A stretch of DNA of 64,000 bases from JBAOHV01 sp963714875 (GTDB lineage: Bacteria > Actinomycetota > Acidimicrobiia > Acidimicrobiales > Microtrichaceae). The translations under genes and the position numbers were made by a program. The stretch is taken from contig CAVQQI010000006.1 in the NCBI GenBank assembly GCA_963714875.1, positions 1-64,000 on the forward strand. The letters are read 5' to 3'. This document shows positions 29,340-38,792 of the stretch, one piece after another. The first letter of the stretch is position 1. Each line of letters starts with the position of its first letter. The notes under the pieces are model-generated. The model searched no databases and had not been told where the DNA came from. It saw only the letters and a program-made list of their open reading frames with translations.

Positions 29340-29627
29340 CAACCCACTACCCCTCGGTCAGGACCTCTCGGCGCCATCGATGACCCGGCCACTGTACGGA
29401 CGGGCCAACCAGGTGTCGACGCTTCGCGCAGCGACCTGTCGAATCGGGGGCGAACATGCATGCCTGGGCACGACTCTGCGCCCCCAGTTCGGAGGGCTGA
29501 ACCTGGGGCGCTGAGGCGTGCTGGGGCACGCGCTTGCGCCCCGAGTTCGGCAGGGGGTGGTGGTCGGCCGGAGCGAATCCGCTCCAACTTTGTCCCGCCC
29601 GCGCGTGGCTGAGTAGTCTCCCAGCCG
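29340..29627. other. Divergent intergenic region with hairpin and imperfect direct repeat
   Basis: This 288-base gap separates the leftward DUF2510 gene and rightward nuoA. It holds a 7-bp hairpin (GCGCCCC 29478-29484 with GGGGCGC 29505-29511) and an imperfect 25-base direct repeat (29468-29492 and 29526-29550, both beginning GCACG and ending AGTTCGG). These may be operator or structural elements; nothing coding is seen. Confidence 0.5.
29590..29619 (+). promoter_or_regulatory. nuo operon promoter, leaderless
   Basis: TTGTCC (29590-29595) and TAGTCT (29614-29619) are 18 bases apart, and the nuoA ATG begins 8 bases after the -10 box. There is no Shine-Dalgarno, so the main operon transcript should be leaderless. 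Confidence 0.65.
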
Positions 29628-30005
29628 ATGGCGAACCCGCTCAGCGATTTCCTTCGCTCCTACCTCACTGTGGGCATCTTCGTTGGCCTCAGCATCGTGC
29701 TGTTCGGTCTGCTGCTGCTCCTGTCGTGGGCGTTGCGACCCAACCGCCCGCAGGCCGGCAAGTACGTGTCCTACGAGTCCGGCGTCGACCCGGTGGGGTC
29801 GATGTGGTCCCAGTCCCAGGTCCGCTACTACATCTTCGCCCTGCTGTTCGTCATGTTCGACGTGGAGGCGGTGTTCATCTTCCCGTGGGCGACACGGCTC
29901 GAGGTCTACGGCGTGTTCGGCCTGATCGAGATGTTCATCTTCATCTTCGTGCTACTGCTGGGCCTGATCTACGCCTGGCGCAAGGGGGTCCTCAAGTGGG
30001 CCTAG
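29628..30005 (+). CDS. nuoA: NADH-quinone oxidoreductase subunit A
   Basis: This 125-residue membrane subunit of complex I has three helices (VGIFVGLSIVLFGLLLLLSW, YYIFALLFVMFDVEAVFIFPW and a third near the C-terminus). YESGVDPVG and the FDVEAVFIFPW block are the family signatures, the latter with the conserved Asp/Glu pair. It begins the operon, and its stop overlaps nuoB. It is intact and of normal length. Confidence 0.97.
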   Translation: MANPLSDFLRSYLTVGIFVGLSIVLFGLLLLLSWALRPNRPQAGKYVSYESGVDPVGSMWSQSQVRYYIFALLFVMFDVEAVFIFPWATRLEVYGVFGLIEMFIFIFVLLLGLIYAWRKGVLKWA

Positions 30006-30502
30006 GTCTCGTCGAGAGCGGCAAGATGCCCAAGCCGCTCACCGATCTGCTCAACCTGAGCCGCAAGTACTCCATCTGGGTGTACCAGTGGGGCCTCGCC
30101 TGCTGCGCGATCGAGATGGGCGCCGCGTTCGCGTCGCCCCGCTACGACGTCATGCGCCTCGGCGTCATCCCGCTGCCCGCCAGCCCCCGCCAGACCGACC
30201 TGGTGGTCATCTCGGGCACCGTGACCGACAAGATGGCCCCGTCGATCCGGCGCCTGTACGAGCAGATGCCCGACCCGAAGTACGTCATCTCCATGGGGTC
30301 GTGCGCCAACTGCGGCGGCCCGTACTGGGACAGCTACTCGGTCACCAAGGGCGTCGACCAGATCATCCCCGTCGACGTCTACGTCCCCGGTTGCCCGCCC
30401 CGCCCCGAGGCACTGCTCGAGGGCGTGGTGCTGCTCCAGGAGCGCATCCAGAACGAGGACATCACCGAGCGTTGGCGCGGCGCGCCGATCGTGGTGGAGT
30501 GA
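29996..30502 (+). CDS. nuoB: NADH-quinone oxidoreductase subunit B
   Basis: This 168-residue subunit carries cluster N2, the last iron-sulfur centre before quinone. The ligands are visible: the CC pair in GLACCAIEMG, the single Cys in GSCANCGG and the Cys in VPGCPPRPEA. GTG 29996 is chosen because it keeps the usual short N-terminus and overlaps nuoA by 10 bases, implying coupled translation. It is intact. Confidence 0.97.
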   Translation: MGLGLVESGKMPKPLTDLLNLSRKYSIWVYQWGLACCAIEMGAAFASPRYDVMRLGVIPLPASPRQTDLVVISGTVTDKMAPSIRRLYEQMPDPKYVISMGSCANCGGPYWDSYSVTKGVDQIIPVDVYVPGCPPRPEALLEGVVLLQERIQNEDITERWRGAPIVVE

Positions 30503-30504
30503 CG

Positions 30505-31261
30505 ATGGCCGACGACACCACCACCGACGCACCGGCGGCCGACGCCGAGACCACGACCGAGGAGGTCGAGGAGGTCGAACGCGACGAGGCCCGCGAGGCG
30601 CTGCTCGCGCAGTTCACCGACGCACTCGGCGATGCCGTGGTCGGCTCGCACATCGTGGCCGGCAAGGACCTGTGGATCCGGGTCAGCAACGAGGCGTGGC
30701 GCACCGCGGCCGACGTCGCCCGCAACCGCCTGGGCGCCAAGTACTTCGGGTTCCTGTCGGTGATCGACTGGATGCCCTCGCCCTACGGCCGGTCGATGGA
30801 CTCCGAGGTCGACCGTCGGATCGCCGGCGAGGACGCGCCTACTACGCTGCCCGAGGGCAGCTTCGAGACCGGGTACGCCGGCGGCGACACCCGCTTCCAG
30901 GTGTTCGCCCGCGTCGCGCACATCAACGACCCCGGCGCCACCTGGGGCGTGACGCTCAAGGCCGACCTGGACGACACCGAACCCAGCGTCGAGTCGTGGA
31001 CCTCGGTCTTCGCCGGGGCGGACTGGCACGAGCGTGAGGCCTGGGAGATGTACGGCGTCGACTTCGTCGGCCACCCCGGCCTGCGCCACATGTACCTGCC
31101 GTCGGGGTTCCAGGGGAACCCGCTGCGCAAGGACTTCCCGCTCGTCGCCCGCCAGGTCAAGCCGTGGCCCGGCATCGTGGATGTCGAGCAGATGCCCACC
31201 GATGAGGATGAGGCGGCGCGAGGACGCACCGGCCGACGCAGCAGAGGGGGGCGAGTCGTGA
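30505..31261 (+). CDS. nuoC: NADH-quinone oxidoreductase subunit C (frame change near the end)
   Basis: This peripheral-arm subunit starts 3 bases after nuoB. A Thr/Glu-rich N-terminal tail (about 35 residues) precedes the 30-kDa domain with YFGFLSVIDWM, HINDPG, DWHEREAWEMYGVDF and LRKDFPL, the family signature. As sequenced, the frame runs on into nuoD with no stop (DEDEAARGRTGRRSRGG). A one-base change near 31215 instead gives REDAPADAAEGGES and a TGA overlapping the nuoD GTG. The second reading has normal codon usage and is preferred over a true NuoCD fusion. Confidence 0.9.
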
Positions 31262-32431
31262 CCGCCGTGACCGATCGCCAGAAGCTGCAGTACATCGCGG
31301 CCAAGGCAGCAGACGCCCGCGTGAACGTCGAGCTCGAGACCGAGGGCATGACCCTCAACATCGGCCCGCAGCACCCCGCCACCCACGGCACGCTGCGCAT
31401 CGTCGCCCGCCTCGACGGCGAGCAGGTCATCGCGGCCGAGCCCATCGCGGGCTACATGCACCGGGGCTACGAGAAGCTCGCCGAGGTCCGCACCTACCCG
31501 CAGATCACCACGCTGGTGAACCGCATCGACTGGCTGGGCAGCTTCGCCAACGAGGTGCCGTTCATCCTCGCCGCCGAGCAGCTCATGGAGGTCGAGGCGC
31601 CGCCCCGCGCCCAGTGGATCCGCACGCTGCTGTTCGAGATGTCCCGACTCGGCAACCTGATCCTGTTCCTCGGCGACATGGCGGTGCAGCTCGGCGCGGT
31701 GACCCCGGCGTTCTACGCCTTCCGCGACCGCGAGTTCGTGCTCGACCAGATCGAACGCGTCACCGGCGGTCGTTTCCACCCCAACTTCGACCGCATCGGC
31801 GGCCTGAAGGACGACCTGCCCAAGGGCTGGCTGGCCGACACCAAGTCCGTCATGGACAAGGTCCGCGACTTCTGCGACGAGATCGAGGGCCTGCTCATGG
31901 GCGCCGAGATCTTCACCACCCGCACCCGGGGCATCGGCGTCATCCCCACCGACGTCGCCCAGCAGTACGGCCTGTCGGGCGCGAACGCCCGGGCCTCGGG
32001 CATCGACTGGGACGTGCGCCGCGACAACAACATCGGGCTCGTCTACCCCGAGCTCGACTGGAAGGTCTGGACCCACCCCGACGGCGACTCGTTCGCCCGC
32101 TTCTGGGTGCGTCTGCAGGAGGTCCGCGAGGCCACCAAGATGATCGACCAGCTCGCGCGACGGCCTGCCGTCGGGGCCGATCATGGCCAAGGTGCCGCGC
32201 ATCATCAAGGTGCCCGCCGGCGAGGCCTACGTCGCGACCGAGAACCCGCTCGGCGAGATGGGCTACTACGTCGTGTCCAAGGGCGACCTGACGCCGTTCC
32301 GGGTCAAGATCCGCTCGGCCAGCTTCAACAACGTGTCGATCACGCCGTGGATCCTGCGCGGCGTGTACGTGCCCGACATCATCACGATCCTGGCATCGCT
32401 GTACTTCATCCTGGGAGACATCGACCGATGA
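31258..32431 (+). CDS. nuoD: NADH-quinone oxidoreductase subunit D (one frameshift)
   Basis: This 49-kDa subunit lines the quinone site with NuoB. It shows LNIGPQHPATHGTLR (with the quinone-binding His), GYMHRGYEKLAE, RIDWLGSFANEVPF, and, near the end, FRVKIRSASFNNVS and the terminal DIITILASLYFILGDIDR. A single-base shift near 32160 (LADGLPSGPIMAK after correction) separates the halves; uncorrected, the frame runs on into nuoH. The stop overlaps the nuoH ATG (ATGA), leaving no room for nuoE, nuoF or nuoG, which usually lie here. Confidence 0.95.
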
Positions 32432-33471
32432 CCCAGTCGCTCGTGTTGGGCCTCGAGCTCGCCTACTGGCAGGAGACCACGATCCGGGTCCTGCTGGGGC
32501 TCGTCGCGCTCCTGCTGCTGACCGGCGGCGCGGTCTACCTGTACCTGTTCAAGTTCGTCTCGTTCATGCAGAGCCGACTCGGCCCGATGGAGGCCGGCCC
32601 GCACGGCTCGATGCAGCTGCTGGCCGAGGTCGGCAAGTGGCTGCAGAAGGAAGACATCACCACCGACAACGCCGACAAGTTCATCTTCGGCATCGCACCC
32701 GCGGTCGTGCTCGCCTCGACGTTCCTGATGTTCGTGGTCATCCCCGCCGGGCCCAGCGCAGTGGTCTCGGACCTCGGCACCGGCATCTACTTCGTGCTGG
32801 CGATGTCGAGCCTCTCGGTCATCGGCATCCTCATGGCCGGCTGGGCGTCGGCCAACAAGTACGCCCTGCTCGGCGCCCTGCGCGCCGGCGGTCAGCTGAT
32901 CGCGTACGAGCTGCCGCTGGTGCTGTCGGTCGTCGGTGTGGTCATCATGGCCGGCAGCCTCAACCTGCAGGACATCGTCGCCGCGCAGGCCAACGGGGCC
33001 ATCTTCGGTTGGACCGGCATCGGCAACCCGTTCATCCTCACCCAGATCGTCGGCTTCACGATCTTCCTGATCGCGGTGCAGGCCGAGCTGACCCAGACCC
33101 CGTTCGACATGCCGATCGCGGAGTCCGAGCTCGTCGCCGGCTACCAGGTCGAGTACTCCGGCATCCGCTTCCTCGTCTACTTCATCGCCGAGTTCGCCAC
33201 GGCGGTGGCGTTCGCTGCGATCGCCTCGACGCTCTTCCTCGGCGGCTGGGACCTTCCGGCCAGCTGGGGCATCGGTGACGGCGCCATGCACGTCATCGGC
33301 CCGATCAACATCTCGATCAAGGCGATCCTGCTGGTCGGCGTGGTCTTCTGGGCCCGCTTCTCGCTGCCCAGGTTCCGTGAGGATCAGCTCCAGCAGTTGG
33401 CCTGGAAGTTCCTGATCCCGATCTCGCTCGCGAACATCGTCCTCACCGGCGTGATGAAGGTGGTCTTCTGA
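32428..33471 (+). CDS. nuoH: NADH-quinone oxidoreductase subunit H
   Basis: This 347-residue membrane subunit joins the peripheral arm to the proton-pumping arm and forms the quinone chamber. QSRLGPMEAGPHGSMQLLAEV matches the family RxGPxxxGxxGxLQ block (read in parts), and QTPFDMPIAESELVAGYQVEYSG carries the conserved acidic loop facing quinone. About eight helices are visible. It is intact, and both ends overlap its neighbours. Confidence 0.96.
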   Translation: MTQSLVLGLELAYWQETTIRVLLGLVALLLLTGGAVYLYLFKFVSFMQSRLGPMEAGPHGSMQLLAEVGKWLQKEDITTDNADKFIFGIAPAVVLASTFLMFVVIPAGPSAVVSDLGTGIYFVLAMSSLSVIGILMAGWASANKYALLGALRAGGQLIAYELPLVLSVVGVVIMAGSLNLQDIVAAQANGAIFGWTGIGNPFILTQIVGFTIFLIAVQAELTQTPFDMPIAESELVAGYQVEYSGIRFLVYFIAEFATAVAFAAIASTLFLGGWDLPASWGIGDGAMHVIGPINISIKAILLVGVVFWARFSLPRFREDQLQQLAWKFLIPISLANIVLTGVMKVVF

Positions 33472-34013
33472 TGCCCTCGAAGCCGCAGTTGCCCGGCGTC
33501 CTCAAGGGCATGGGCATCACCATGAAGACCGCCCTGGACACGATGTTCCCCGACGGTCCGCTCCGTCCGCCGTCACCCACCAAGGGTGCGGCGACGGTGC
33601 AGTACCCCCATGAGAAGGAAGAGCCCGCACCCCGTGCGCGTGGCGTCATCGCCCTCAAGGAGGAGAACTGCACCTCGTGCATGCTGTGTGCCCGTGAGTG
33701 CCCGGACTGGTGCATCTACATCGAGGCGCACAAGACCCTCGCCCCGCCGCGGCGTGAGGGCGGCAAGCCCCGCTCGGTCAACGAGCTCGACCGCTTCGAC
33801 ATCGACTACTCGCTGTGCATGTACTGCGGCATCTGCGTCGAGGTCTGCCCGTTCGAAGCGCTGTTCTGGAGCCCCGAGTACGAGTACTCCGAGGTGCGCA
33901 TCGCGGACCTGCTCCACGACAAGGACCGCCTCGGTCAGTGGATGGAGACCGTGCCCGACTTCGAGCCGCTCGAGGCCGGGTCCGAGGTCAAGGTGAAGAA
34001 GGTGCCGCGATGA
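33471..34013 (+). CDS. nuoI: NADH-quinone oxidoreductase subunit I
   Basis: This 180-residue ferredoxin-like subunit carries two [4Fe-4S] clusters (N6a, N6b). Both ligand sets are complete: CTSCMLCARECPDWC and CMYCGICVEVCPFEA. It has a longer N-terminus than E. coli NuoI (about 50 residues before the first cluster region), typical of actinobacteria. Its ATG shares a base with the nuoH stop (TGATG), and its stop overlaps nuoJ. Confidence 0.96.
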   Translation: MPSKPQLPGVLKGMGITMKTALDTMFPDGPLRPPSPTKGAATVQYPHEKEEPAPRARGVIALKEENCTSCMLCARECPDWCIYIEAHKTLAPPRREGGKPRSVNELDRFDIDYSLCMYCGICVEVCPFEALFWSPEYEYSEVRIADLLHDKDRLGQWMETVPDFEPLEAGSEVKVKKVPR

Positions 34014-34585
34014 CCGGCCTGCTCTCCGTGCTCGCCCAGGCCCCGACGCCGGAGCCGACCACCTTCGACGTCCCCGCCAACGTGGTCTTCGCCGTCATGG
34101 CGGTGTTCATGATCGCCGCGGCCATCAGGGTGGTCACCACCAAGAACGTCGTGCACGCAGCACTGTGGCTCGTCATCGTGCTGGGCGGCGTCGGCGTCAA
34201 CTACATCCTGTTGCAGGCCGAGTTCGTCGCCATCACCCAGTTCCTGGTGTACCTCGGCGCCGTGATCGTGCTGTTCCTGTTCGGCATCATGTTGACCAGG
34301 GCGCCGCTCGGGGTGTCCGACGACCTGAACAACAACCAGCGCTACGTCGGCATCGCCGCCGGCGGGCTGCTGCTGGTCGTGGTCGGCTACGCACTCATCG
34401 AGTCGTTCGGCGCCGACAAGTTGGACTTCCGGGCGTACGAGAACCTCGCCGAGCCCAACACCAACGGCCGCACCCAGGCGCTCGCCGACACCATCTTCGG
34501 TCAGTACCTGATCCCGTTCGAGATGATCTCGGTCCTGCTGCTCGCAGCGCTCATCGGCGCCATCGTCCTGGCGCGACGGGACTGA
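34010..34585 (+). CDS. nuoJ: NADH-quinone oxidoreductase subunit J
   Basis: This 191-residue membrane subunit has five helices, including AALWLVIVLGGVGVNYILL and FVAITQFLVYLGAVIVLFLFGIML, the latter being the conserved helix with the pi-bulge region (Y-x-G-A). A soluble stretch (about residues 130-160) contains EPNTNGRTQALADTIFGQYL before the last helix. It is intact. The nuoK ATG follows the stop by 10 bases, with GAGGGGG just ahead of it. Confidence 0.95.
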   Translation: MTGLLSVLAQAPTPEPTTFDVPANVVFAVMAVFMIAAAIRVVTTKNVVHAALWLVIVLGGVGVNYILLQAEFVAITQFLVYLGAVIVLFLFGIMLTRAPLGVSDDLNNNQRYVGIAAGGLLLVVVGYALIESFGADKLDFRAYENLAEPNTNGRTQALADTIFGQYLIPFEMISVLLLAALIGAIVLARRD

Positions 34586-34595
34586 GGGGGACCGC

Positions 34596-34892
34596 ATGCT
34601 GCTGAACCAGTTCCTCCTGTTGGCCGCGATCCTGTTCTCGATCGGCGTGTACGGCGTCATCGTCCGCAAGAACGGCGTGCTCGTGCTGATGTCGATCGAG
34701 CTGATCCTGACGGCGGTCAACATCAACCTGGTCGCGTTCTCGACCTTCTGGGGTCTCTCCGGTCAGGTCTTCGCCCTCTTCACCATCGCCATCGCCGCGG
34801 CAGAGGTCGGCGTCGGTCTGGCGATCGTGCTGCTCATCTACCGCAACAAGCGCTCCGTCGACATCGACGAGCTCGACGAGCTGAAGGGCTGA
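34596..34892 (+). CDS. nuoK: NADH-quinone oxidoreductase subunit K
   Basis: This 98-residue subunit is the MrpC-like proton-channel component. It has three helices with the conserved glutamates in LMSIELILTAVNINLVAF and AIAAAEVGVGLAIVLLIYR. Length and motifs are normal. GAGGGGG precedes the ATG. Confidence 0.96.
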   Translation: MLLNQFLLLAAILFSIGVYGVIVRKNGVLVLMSIELILTAVNINLVAFSTFWGLSGQVFALFTIAIAAAEVGVGLAIVLLIYRNKRSVDIDELDELKG

Positions 34893-34897
34893 GTCGC

Positions 34898-37207
34898 ATG
34901 TGGTTCTTCACCCACGTCTGGATCATCCCTGCGCTGATGGCGCTGTCGTTCCTGCTGATCCTGCTGTTCGGCAAGAAGCTGCCCAAGAAGGGCGCCGAGA
35001 TCGGCGTCGTGTTCGTCGGCGCGGCGTTCGTGCTGTCGCTGCTGACCGCCGGCAACTGGATGACGTGGCGCGACGACACGCCCAAGGGCATGGGCGAGGC
35101 CGCTGCGCTGTCCGATGTCGATCCCAGCTGCTCCGCGGTTGCCGAGGAAGCCCGCCTCGCGGGTGACGAGGCAGCCGAGGAGGGCGAGGAGAAGGGCGCC
35201 AAGGAGGCCGAGGGCGAGATCGAGGGCGGTCCCGGGATATCTGGCGACTCCGGCGACGAGGAGGGCTCCGGCACCTCGGCGGCGCCGGCCACCGGCGAGT
35301 CCGCCGCACCCGCTGCAGCCGCCGCCGAAGAGGGGGGCAAGGAAGAGCTGCCCACCCGCCCGGTCGTCACGTGTGTGACCTGGTTCGACAACGGCAGCTC
35401 GTCGATCTCGATCGGCACGCTCGTCGACGGCCAGTCGGTGCTGATGCTCGTGGTCGTCACGCTCATCTCGCTGCTGGTGCACATCTTCTCGACCGACTAC
35501 GTCAAGGGTGACCGCCGCTACACCCACTACTTCGCCTTCCTGTCGCTGTTCACCGCCTCGATGCTGTTCTTCGTCCTGTCGGAGAACACCCTGCAGATGA
35601 TCGTGGGATGGGAGTTGGTCGGCGTCTGTTCCTTTGCGTTGATCGGCCACTGGTGGGAGGAGAAACCGAACTCCGACGCGGCCCTCAAGGCGTTCCTCAC
35701 CAACCGCGTGGGCGACGTCGGCCTGCTGGTCGGCGTGATCATCCTGTACTTCGCGGCCAACAAGTCGTTCTCGATCCTCGACATCAACATCCTGGCCAAC
35801 GAGGGACAGATCCGTCAGTCGCTGCTGCTGGTCGCCTCGCTGTGCCTGATCACCGCGGTCATGTCGAAGTCGGGTCAGTTCATCCTGCACACCTGGCTGC
35901 CCGACGCCATGGCGGGCCCGACGCCGGTCTCGGCGCTCATCCACGCCGCGACCATGGTCGTCGCCGGCATCTACATGGTCGCCCGGCTGTACCCCGTGTT
36001 CTTCGAGGGCCTGGCGATCCCCGGGTCGTCGGTCAACGCACTGGCCGTCGTCGGCGCGGTCACCGCGCTGTTCGGCGCGCTGCTGGCCTTCGTCCAGAAG
36101 GACATCAAGAAGGTGCTCGCCTACTCCACCGTCTCGCAGCTGGGCTTCATGGTCACCGCGCTCGGTGTCGGCGCCTGGACCGCCGCCATGTTCCACCTGT
36201 TCACCCACGCCTTCTTCAAGGCCTGTCTGTTCCTCGGCGCCGGCTCACTCAGCCATGCGTGTCACCACAGCTTCAACATGGTCGACGACATGGGCGGACT
36301 GCGGAAGATCATGCCCAAGACGTTCGTGACCTACGTGATCGCGACACTCGCACTGTCGGGCATCTTCCCGCTGTCGGGGTTCTGGTCGAAGGACGAGATC
36401 CTGGCCGGTACCGGTTCCTTCCCGGGCACGGTCGGCGCCAACGGCACGTACCACCTGATGCTGGTCATGTTGCTGGTCGCCGCGTTCTGCACCGCGGCGT
36501 ACATGACCCGCACCATCTGGTACGCGTTCTACGGCGAGTACCGGGGCCACGGCCACCCCCACGAGTCCGGCCCGCGCATCACCATCCCGTTGATGATCCT
36601 GGCCTTCCTCGGCGTCGTGGCCGGTGTGGCCAACCTGCCGTTCTCGTTCCTGGGGCTCGAGAAGTACCGCTTCGAGCACTTCGTCGAGCCGGTGGCGCTG
36701 TACTTCCCCGGCATCAGCCACGCCGAGTTCCACCCCGGCCTGGCGGTGTTCTCCGTCGCCGTCGGTGGCGCCGGCATCGTCCTGACCTACCTCTACTTCT
36801 GGAAGGGCGCCTTCTCGGGCCTGCACGGGTTGAGCGAGCGCAACGCCGCTGCTGCCTGGGGCAAGAAGGTGCTGGTCAACAAGTACTACTTCGACTGGCT
36901 CTACACCGACGTGATCGTGCGCTTCACCAAGCTGCCGCTCGCCCGTGCCGCCAACTGGTTCAACCAGCACGTCCTGGACGGCGCCGTGAACGCCGTCGGC
37001 GCAGGTGCTGCCGGGGCGGGCCGTTGGGTCTACAAGAACGTCGACCAGACCGTGGTCGATGGAGCGGTGAACACGACCGGCAAGAGTGCCGGAAGCGCCG
37101 GTGGTGTCCTCCGACTGATGCAGTCCGGCCGGATCCAGCAGTACGCAGCCCTGTTCTTCGTGGGTGTTGCGGTGCTGACCGGCGTGTTCGTGGTGTTGAT
37201 CGGCTGA
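34898..37207 (+). CDS. nuoL: NADH-quinone oxidoreductase subunit L with acidic insert
   Basis: This is the distal antiporter-like pump subunit with the long lateral helix. Core motifs are normal: LQMIVGWELVGVCSFALIG (Glu of the channel), KSGQFILHTWLPDAMAGPTPVSALIHAATMV (read in parts; conserved Lys and His), LAYSTVSQLG, and HAFFKACLFLGAGS. At 769 residues it is about 120 longer than usual. An extra low-complexity block of about 85 residues (DNA about 35090-35360), rich in Glu, Ala, Gly and Ser, sits after the second helix, and a C-terminal VDGAVN-type repeat joins the last helices. It is intact otherwise. Confidence 0.96.
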   Translation: MWFFTHVWIIPALMALSFLLILLFGKKLPKKGAEIGVVFVGAAFVLSLLTAGNWMTWRDDTPKGMGEAAALSDVDPSCSAVAEEARLAGDEAAEEGEEKGAKEAEGEIEGGPGISGDSGDEEGSGTSAAPATGESAAPAAAAAEEGGKEELPTRPVVTCVTWFDNGSSSISIGTLVDGQSVLMLVVVTLISLLVHIFSTDYVKGDRRYTHYFAFLSLFTASMLFFVLSENTLQMIVGWELVGVCSFALIGHWWEEKPNSDAALKAFLTNRVGDVGLLVGVIILYFAANKSFSILDINILANEGQIRQSLLLVASLCLITAVMSKSGQFILHTWLPDAMAGPTPVSALIHAATMVVAGIYMVARLYPVFFEGLAIPGSSVNALAVVGAVTALFGALLAFVQKDIKKVLAYSTVSQLGFMVTALGVGAWTAAMFHLFTHAFFKACLFLGAGSLSHACHHSFNMVDDMGGLRKIMPKTFVTYVIATLALSGIFPLSGFWSKDEILAGTGSFPGTVGANGTYHLMLVMLLVAAFCTAAYMTRTIWYAFYGEYRGHGHPHESGPRITIPLMILAFLGVVAGVANLPFSFLGLEKYRFEHFVEPVALYFPGISHAEFHPGLAVFSVAVGGAGIVLTYLYFWKGAFSGLHGLSERNAAAAWGKKVLVNKYYFDWLYTDVIVRFTKLPLARAANWFNQHVLDGAVNAVGAGAAGAGRWVYKNVDQTVVDGAVNTTGKSAGSAGGVLRLMQSGRIQQYAALFFVGVAVLTGVFVVLIG

Positions 37208-37232
37208 TGACGAGTAGGGAGAGCCGAAACCG

Positions 37233-38786
37233 ATGACTGATTTCCTGAACGACTGGGGCTTGATCCTCACCATCTTCCTGCCATTGGCAGGAGCGTTGGT
37301 GACGATGGCGATCCCCAAGGAGTCGGAGGGGACCATCAAGGCGATGGCGTTGGGTACCTCCCTCGTCACCGCAGCAGTGGGCCTGCTCCTCCTCGTCGAC
37401 TTCGACTACAGCAGGGCCGGCGAGCTGCAGTTCCTCGTCGACCGCCAGTGGATCGAGCTGATCAACGCCCGGTTCATCCTGGGTCTCGACGGGTTGTCGT
37501 TGCCGCTGCTGGCGCTGACCCTCGGCATCGTGCCGCTGGTCATCATCTACAGCTGGGACCACATCCCCTCGCCGGGCAACCCCAAGGCGTTCTTCGCCCT
37601 GATGCTCATCCTCGAGACCGGCATGGTCGGCTCGTTCCTGGCCCAGGACCTGATCCTGTTCTTCGTCTTCTTCGAGGTCGTCCTGCTGCCGATGTACTTC
37701 CTCATCGGTGTGTGGGGCGGACCGGAGCGCCAGTACGCGTCGATCAAGTTCTTCCTCTACACGCTGTTCGGCTCGGCGTTGATGATCGTGTCGTTCCTGG
37801 CGGTGTACTTCCTGTCGACCGATCCGGCGACGGGCGAGGCACTCCGCACCTTCGACATGCGCATCCTGAGCGAGGTCGGCGGCGCCGGCATCGCCCGGAC
37901 CACCGCCATCGTCATCTTCGGCGGCATGTTCATGGGCTTCGGCATCAAGGTGCCGATGTTCCCGTTCCACACCTGGCTGCCCGACGCCCACACCCAGGCG
38001 CCCACCGCCGGCTCGGTCATCCTGGCAGCAGTGCTGTTGAAGCTCGGCACCTACGGCTTCATCCGCATCGCCATCCCGATCCTGCCCGAAGGTGCCCGCT
38101 GGTGGGCGCCCATCATCGGCATCCTCGCGGTGATCGGCATCATCTACGGCGCCCTCGGATGTCTGGCCCAGACCGACATGAAGCGGCTGATCGCCTTCTC
38201 GTCGGTGGCGCACATGGGCTACGTCATGTTGGGCATCGCCACCCTGACCGACTTCGGCATGAACGCCGCGGTGTTCGGCATGGTCGCCCACGGTCTGATC
38301 ACCGGCCTGCTGTTCTTCATCGCCGGTTCGATGAAGGACCGCTACCACACCCTGGAGATCAAGCGACTCGGCGGTCTGCTCATCTCTGCGCCGCGGATGG
38401 GCTGGATCTACGGTCTGGCCACCATGGCGTCGCTCGGTCTGCCCGGCCTCGCCGGGTTCTGGGGCGAGTTCCCGGCCATCCTGTCGGCCTACAACCCTGC
38501 GGTGGGGCTCAACCTGGTGCTGTTCCGCACGCTCATGGTGATCGCAGCGCTGGGCACGGTGCTCGCTGCGGGCTACCTGCTGTGGCTGTACCAGCGCACC
38601 GCCTTCGGGACGCCGACCGAGGAGTTCGCCGAGGACCCGGCGATCACCGACGTGACTCGCACCGAGTGGATCGCCTGGACGCCGATCATCATCGGCATCG
38701 TGGTGTTCGGTCTCTTCCCGGGCCTCATCTTCGACGTCACCAACCCGGCCATCACCGCCATCGCCGCGGTCGTCGGCGGGAACTGA
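37233..38786 (+). CDS. nuoM: NADH-quinone oxidoreductase subunit M
   Basis: This 517-residue antiporter-like pump subunit shows FFEVVLLPMYFLIGVWGG (channel Glu), KVPMFPFHTWLPDAHTQAPTAGSV (conserved Lys and His, read in parts), LAQTDMKRLIAFSSVAHMGYV and MVAHGLITGLLFFIAGSM. About 14 helices are visible. It is intact. The start follows nuoL by 25 bases with AGGGAGAG upstream. Confidence 0.96.
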   Translation: MTDFLNDWGLILTIFLPLAGALVTMAIPKESEGTIKAMALGTSLVTAAVGLLLLVDFDYSRAGELQFLVDRQWIELINARFILGLDGLSLPLLALTLGIVPLVIIYSWDHIPSPGNPKAFFALMLILETGMVGSFLAQDLILFFVFFEVVLLPMYFLIGVWGGPERQYASIKFFLYTLFGSALMIVSFLAVYFLSTDPATGEALRTFDMRILSEVGGAGIARTTAIVIFGGMFMGFGIKVPMFPFHTWLPDAHTQAPTAGSVILAAVLLKLGTYGFIRIAIPILPEGARWWAPIIGILAVIGIIYGALGCLAQTDMKRLIAFSSVAHMGYVMLGIATLTDFGMNAAVFGMVAHGLITGLLFFIAGSMKDRYHTLEIKRLGGLLISAPRMGWIYGLATMASLGLPGLAGFWGEFPAILSAYNPAVGLNLVLFRTLMVIAALGTVLAAGYLLWLYQRTAFGTPTEEFAEDPAITDVTRTEWIAWTPIIIGIVVFGLFPGLIFDVTNPAITAIAAVVGGN

Positions 38787-38792
38787 TCCGTC

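Noticed and set aside
30088..33471. A 1127-codon plus-strand frame that could be read as one NuoC-D-H polyprotein
   Set aside because: It is created by compensating single-base shifts near 31215 and 32160; each subunit has its own overlapping start and stop in the corrected frames.
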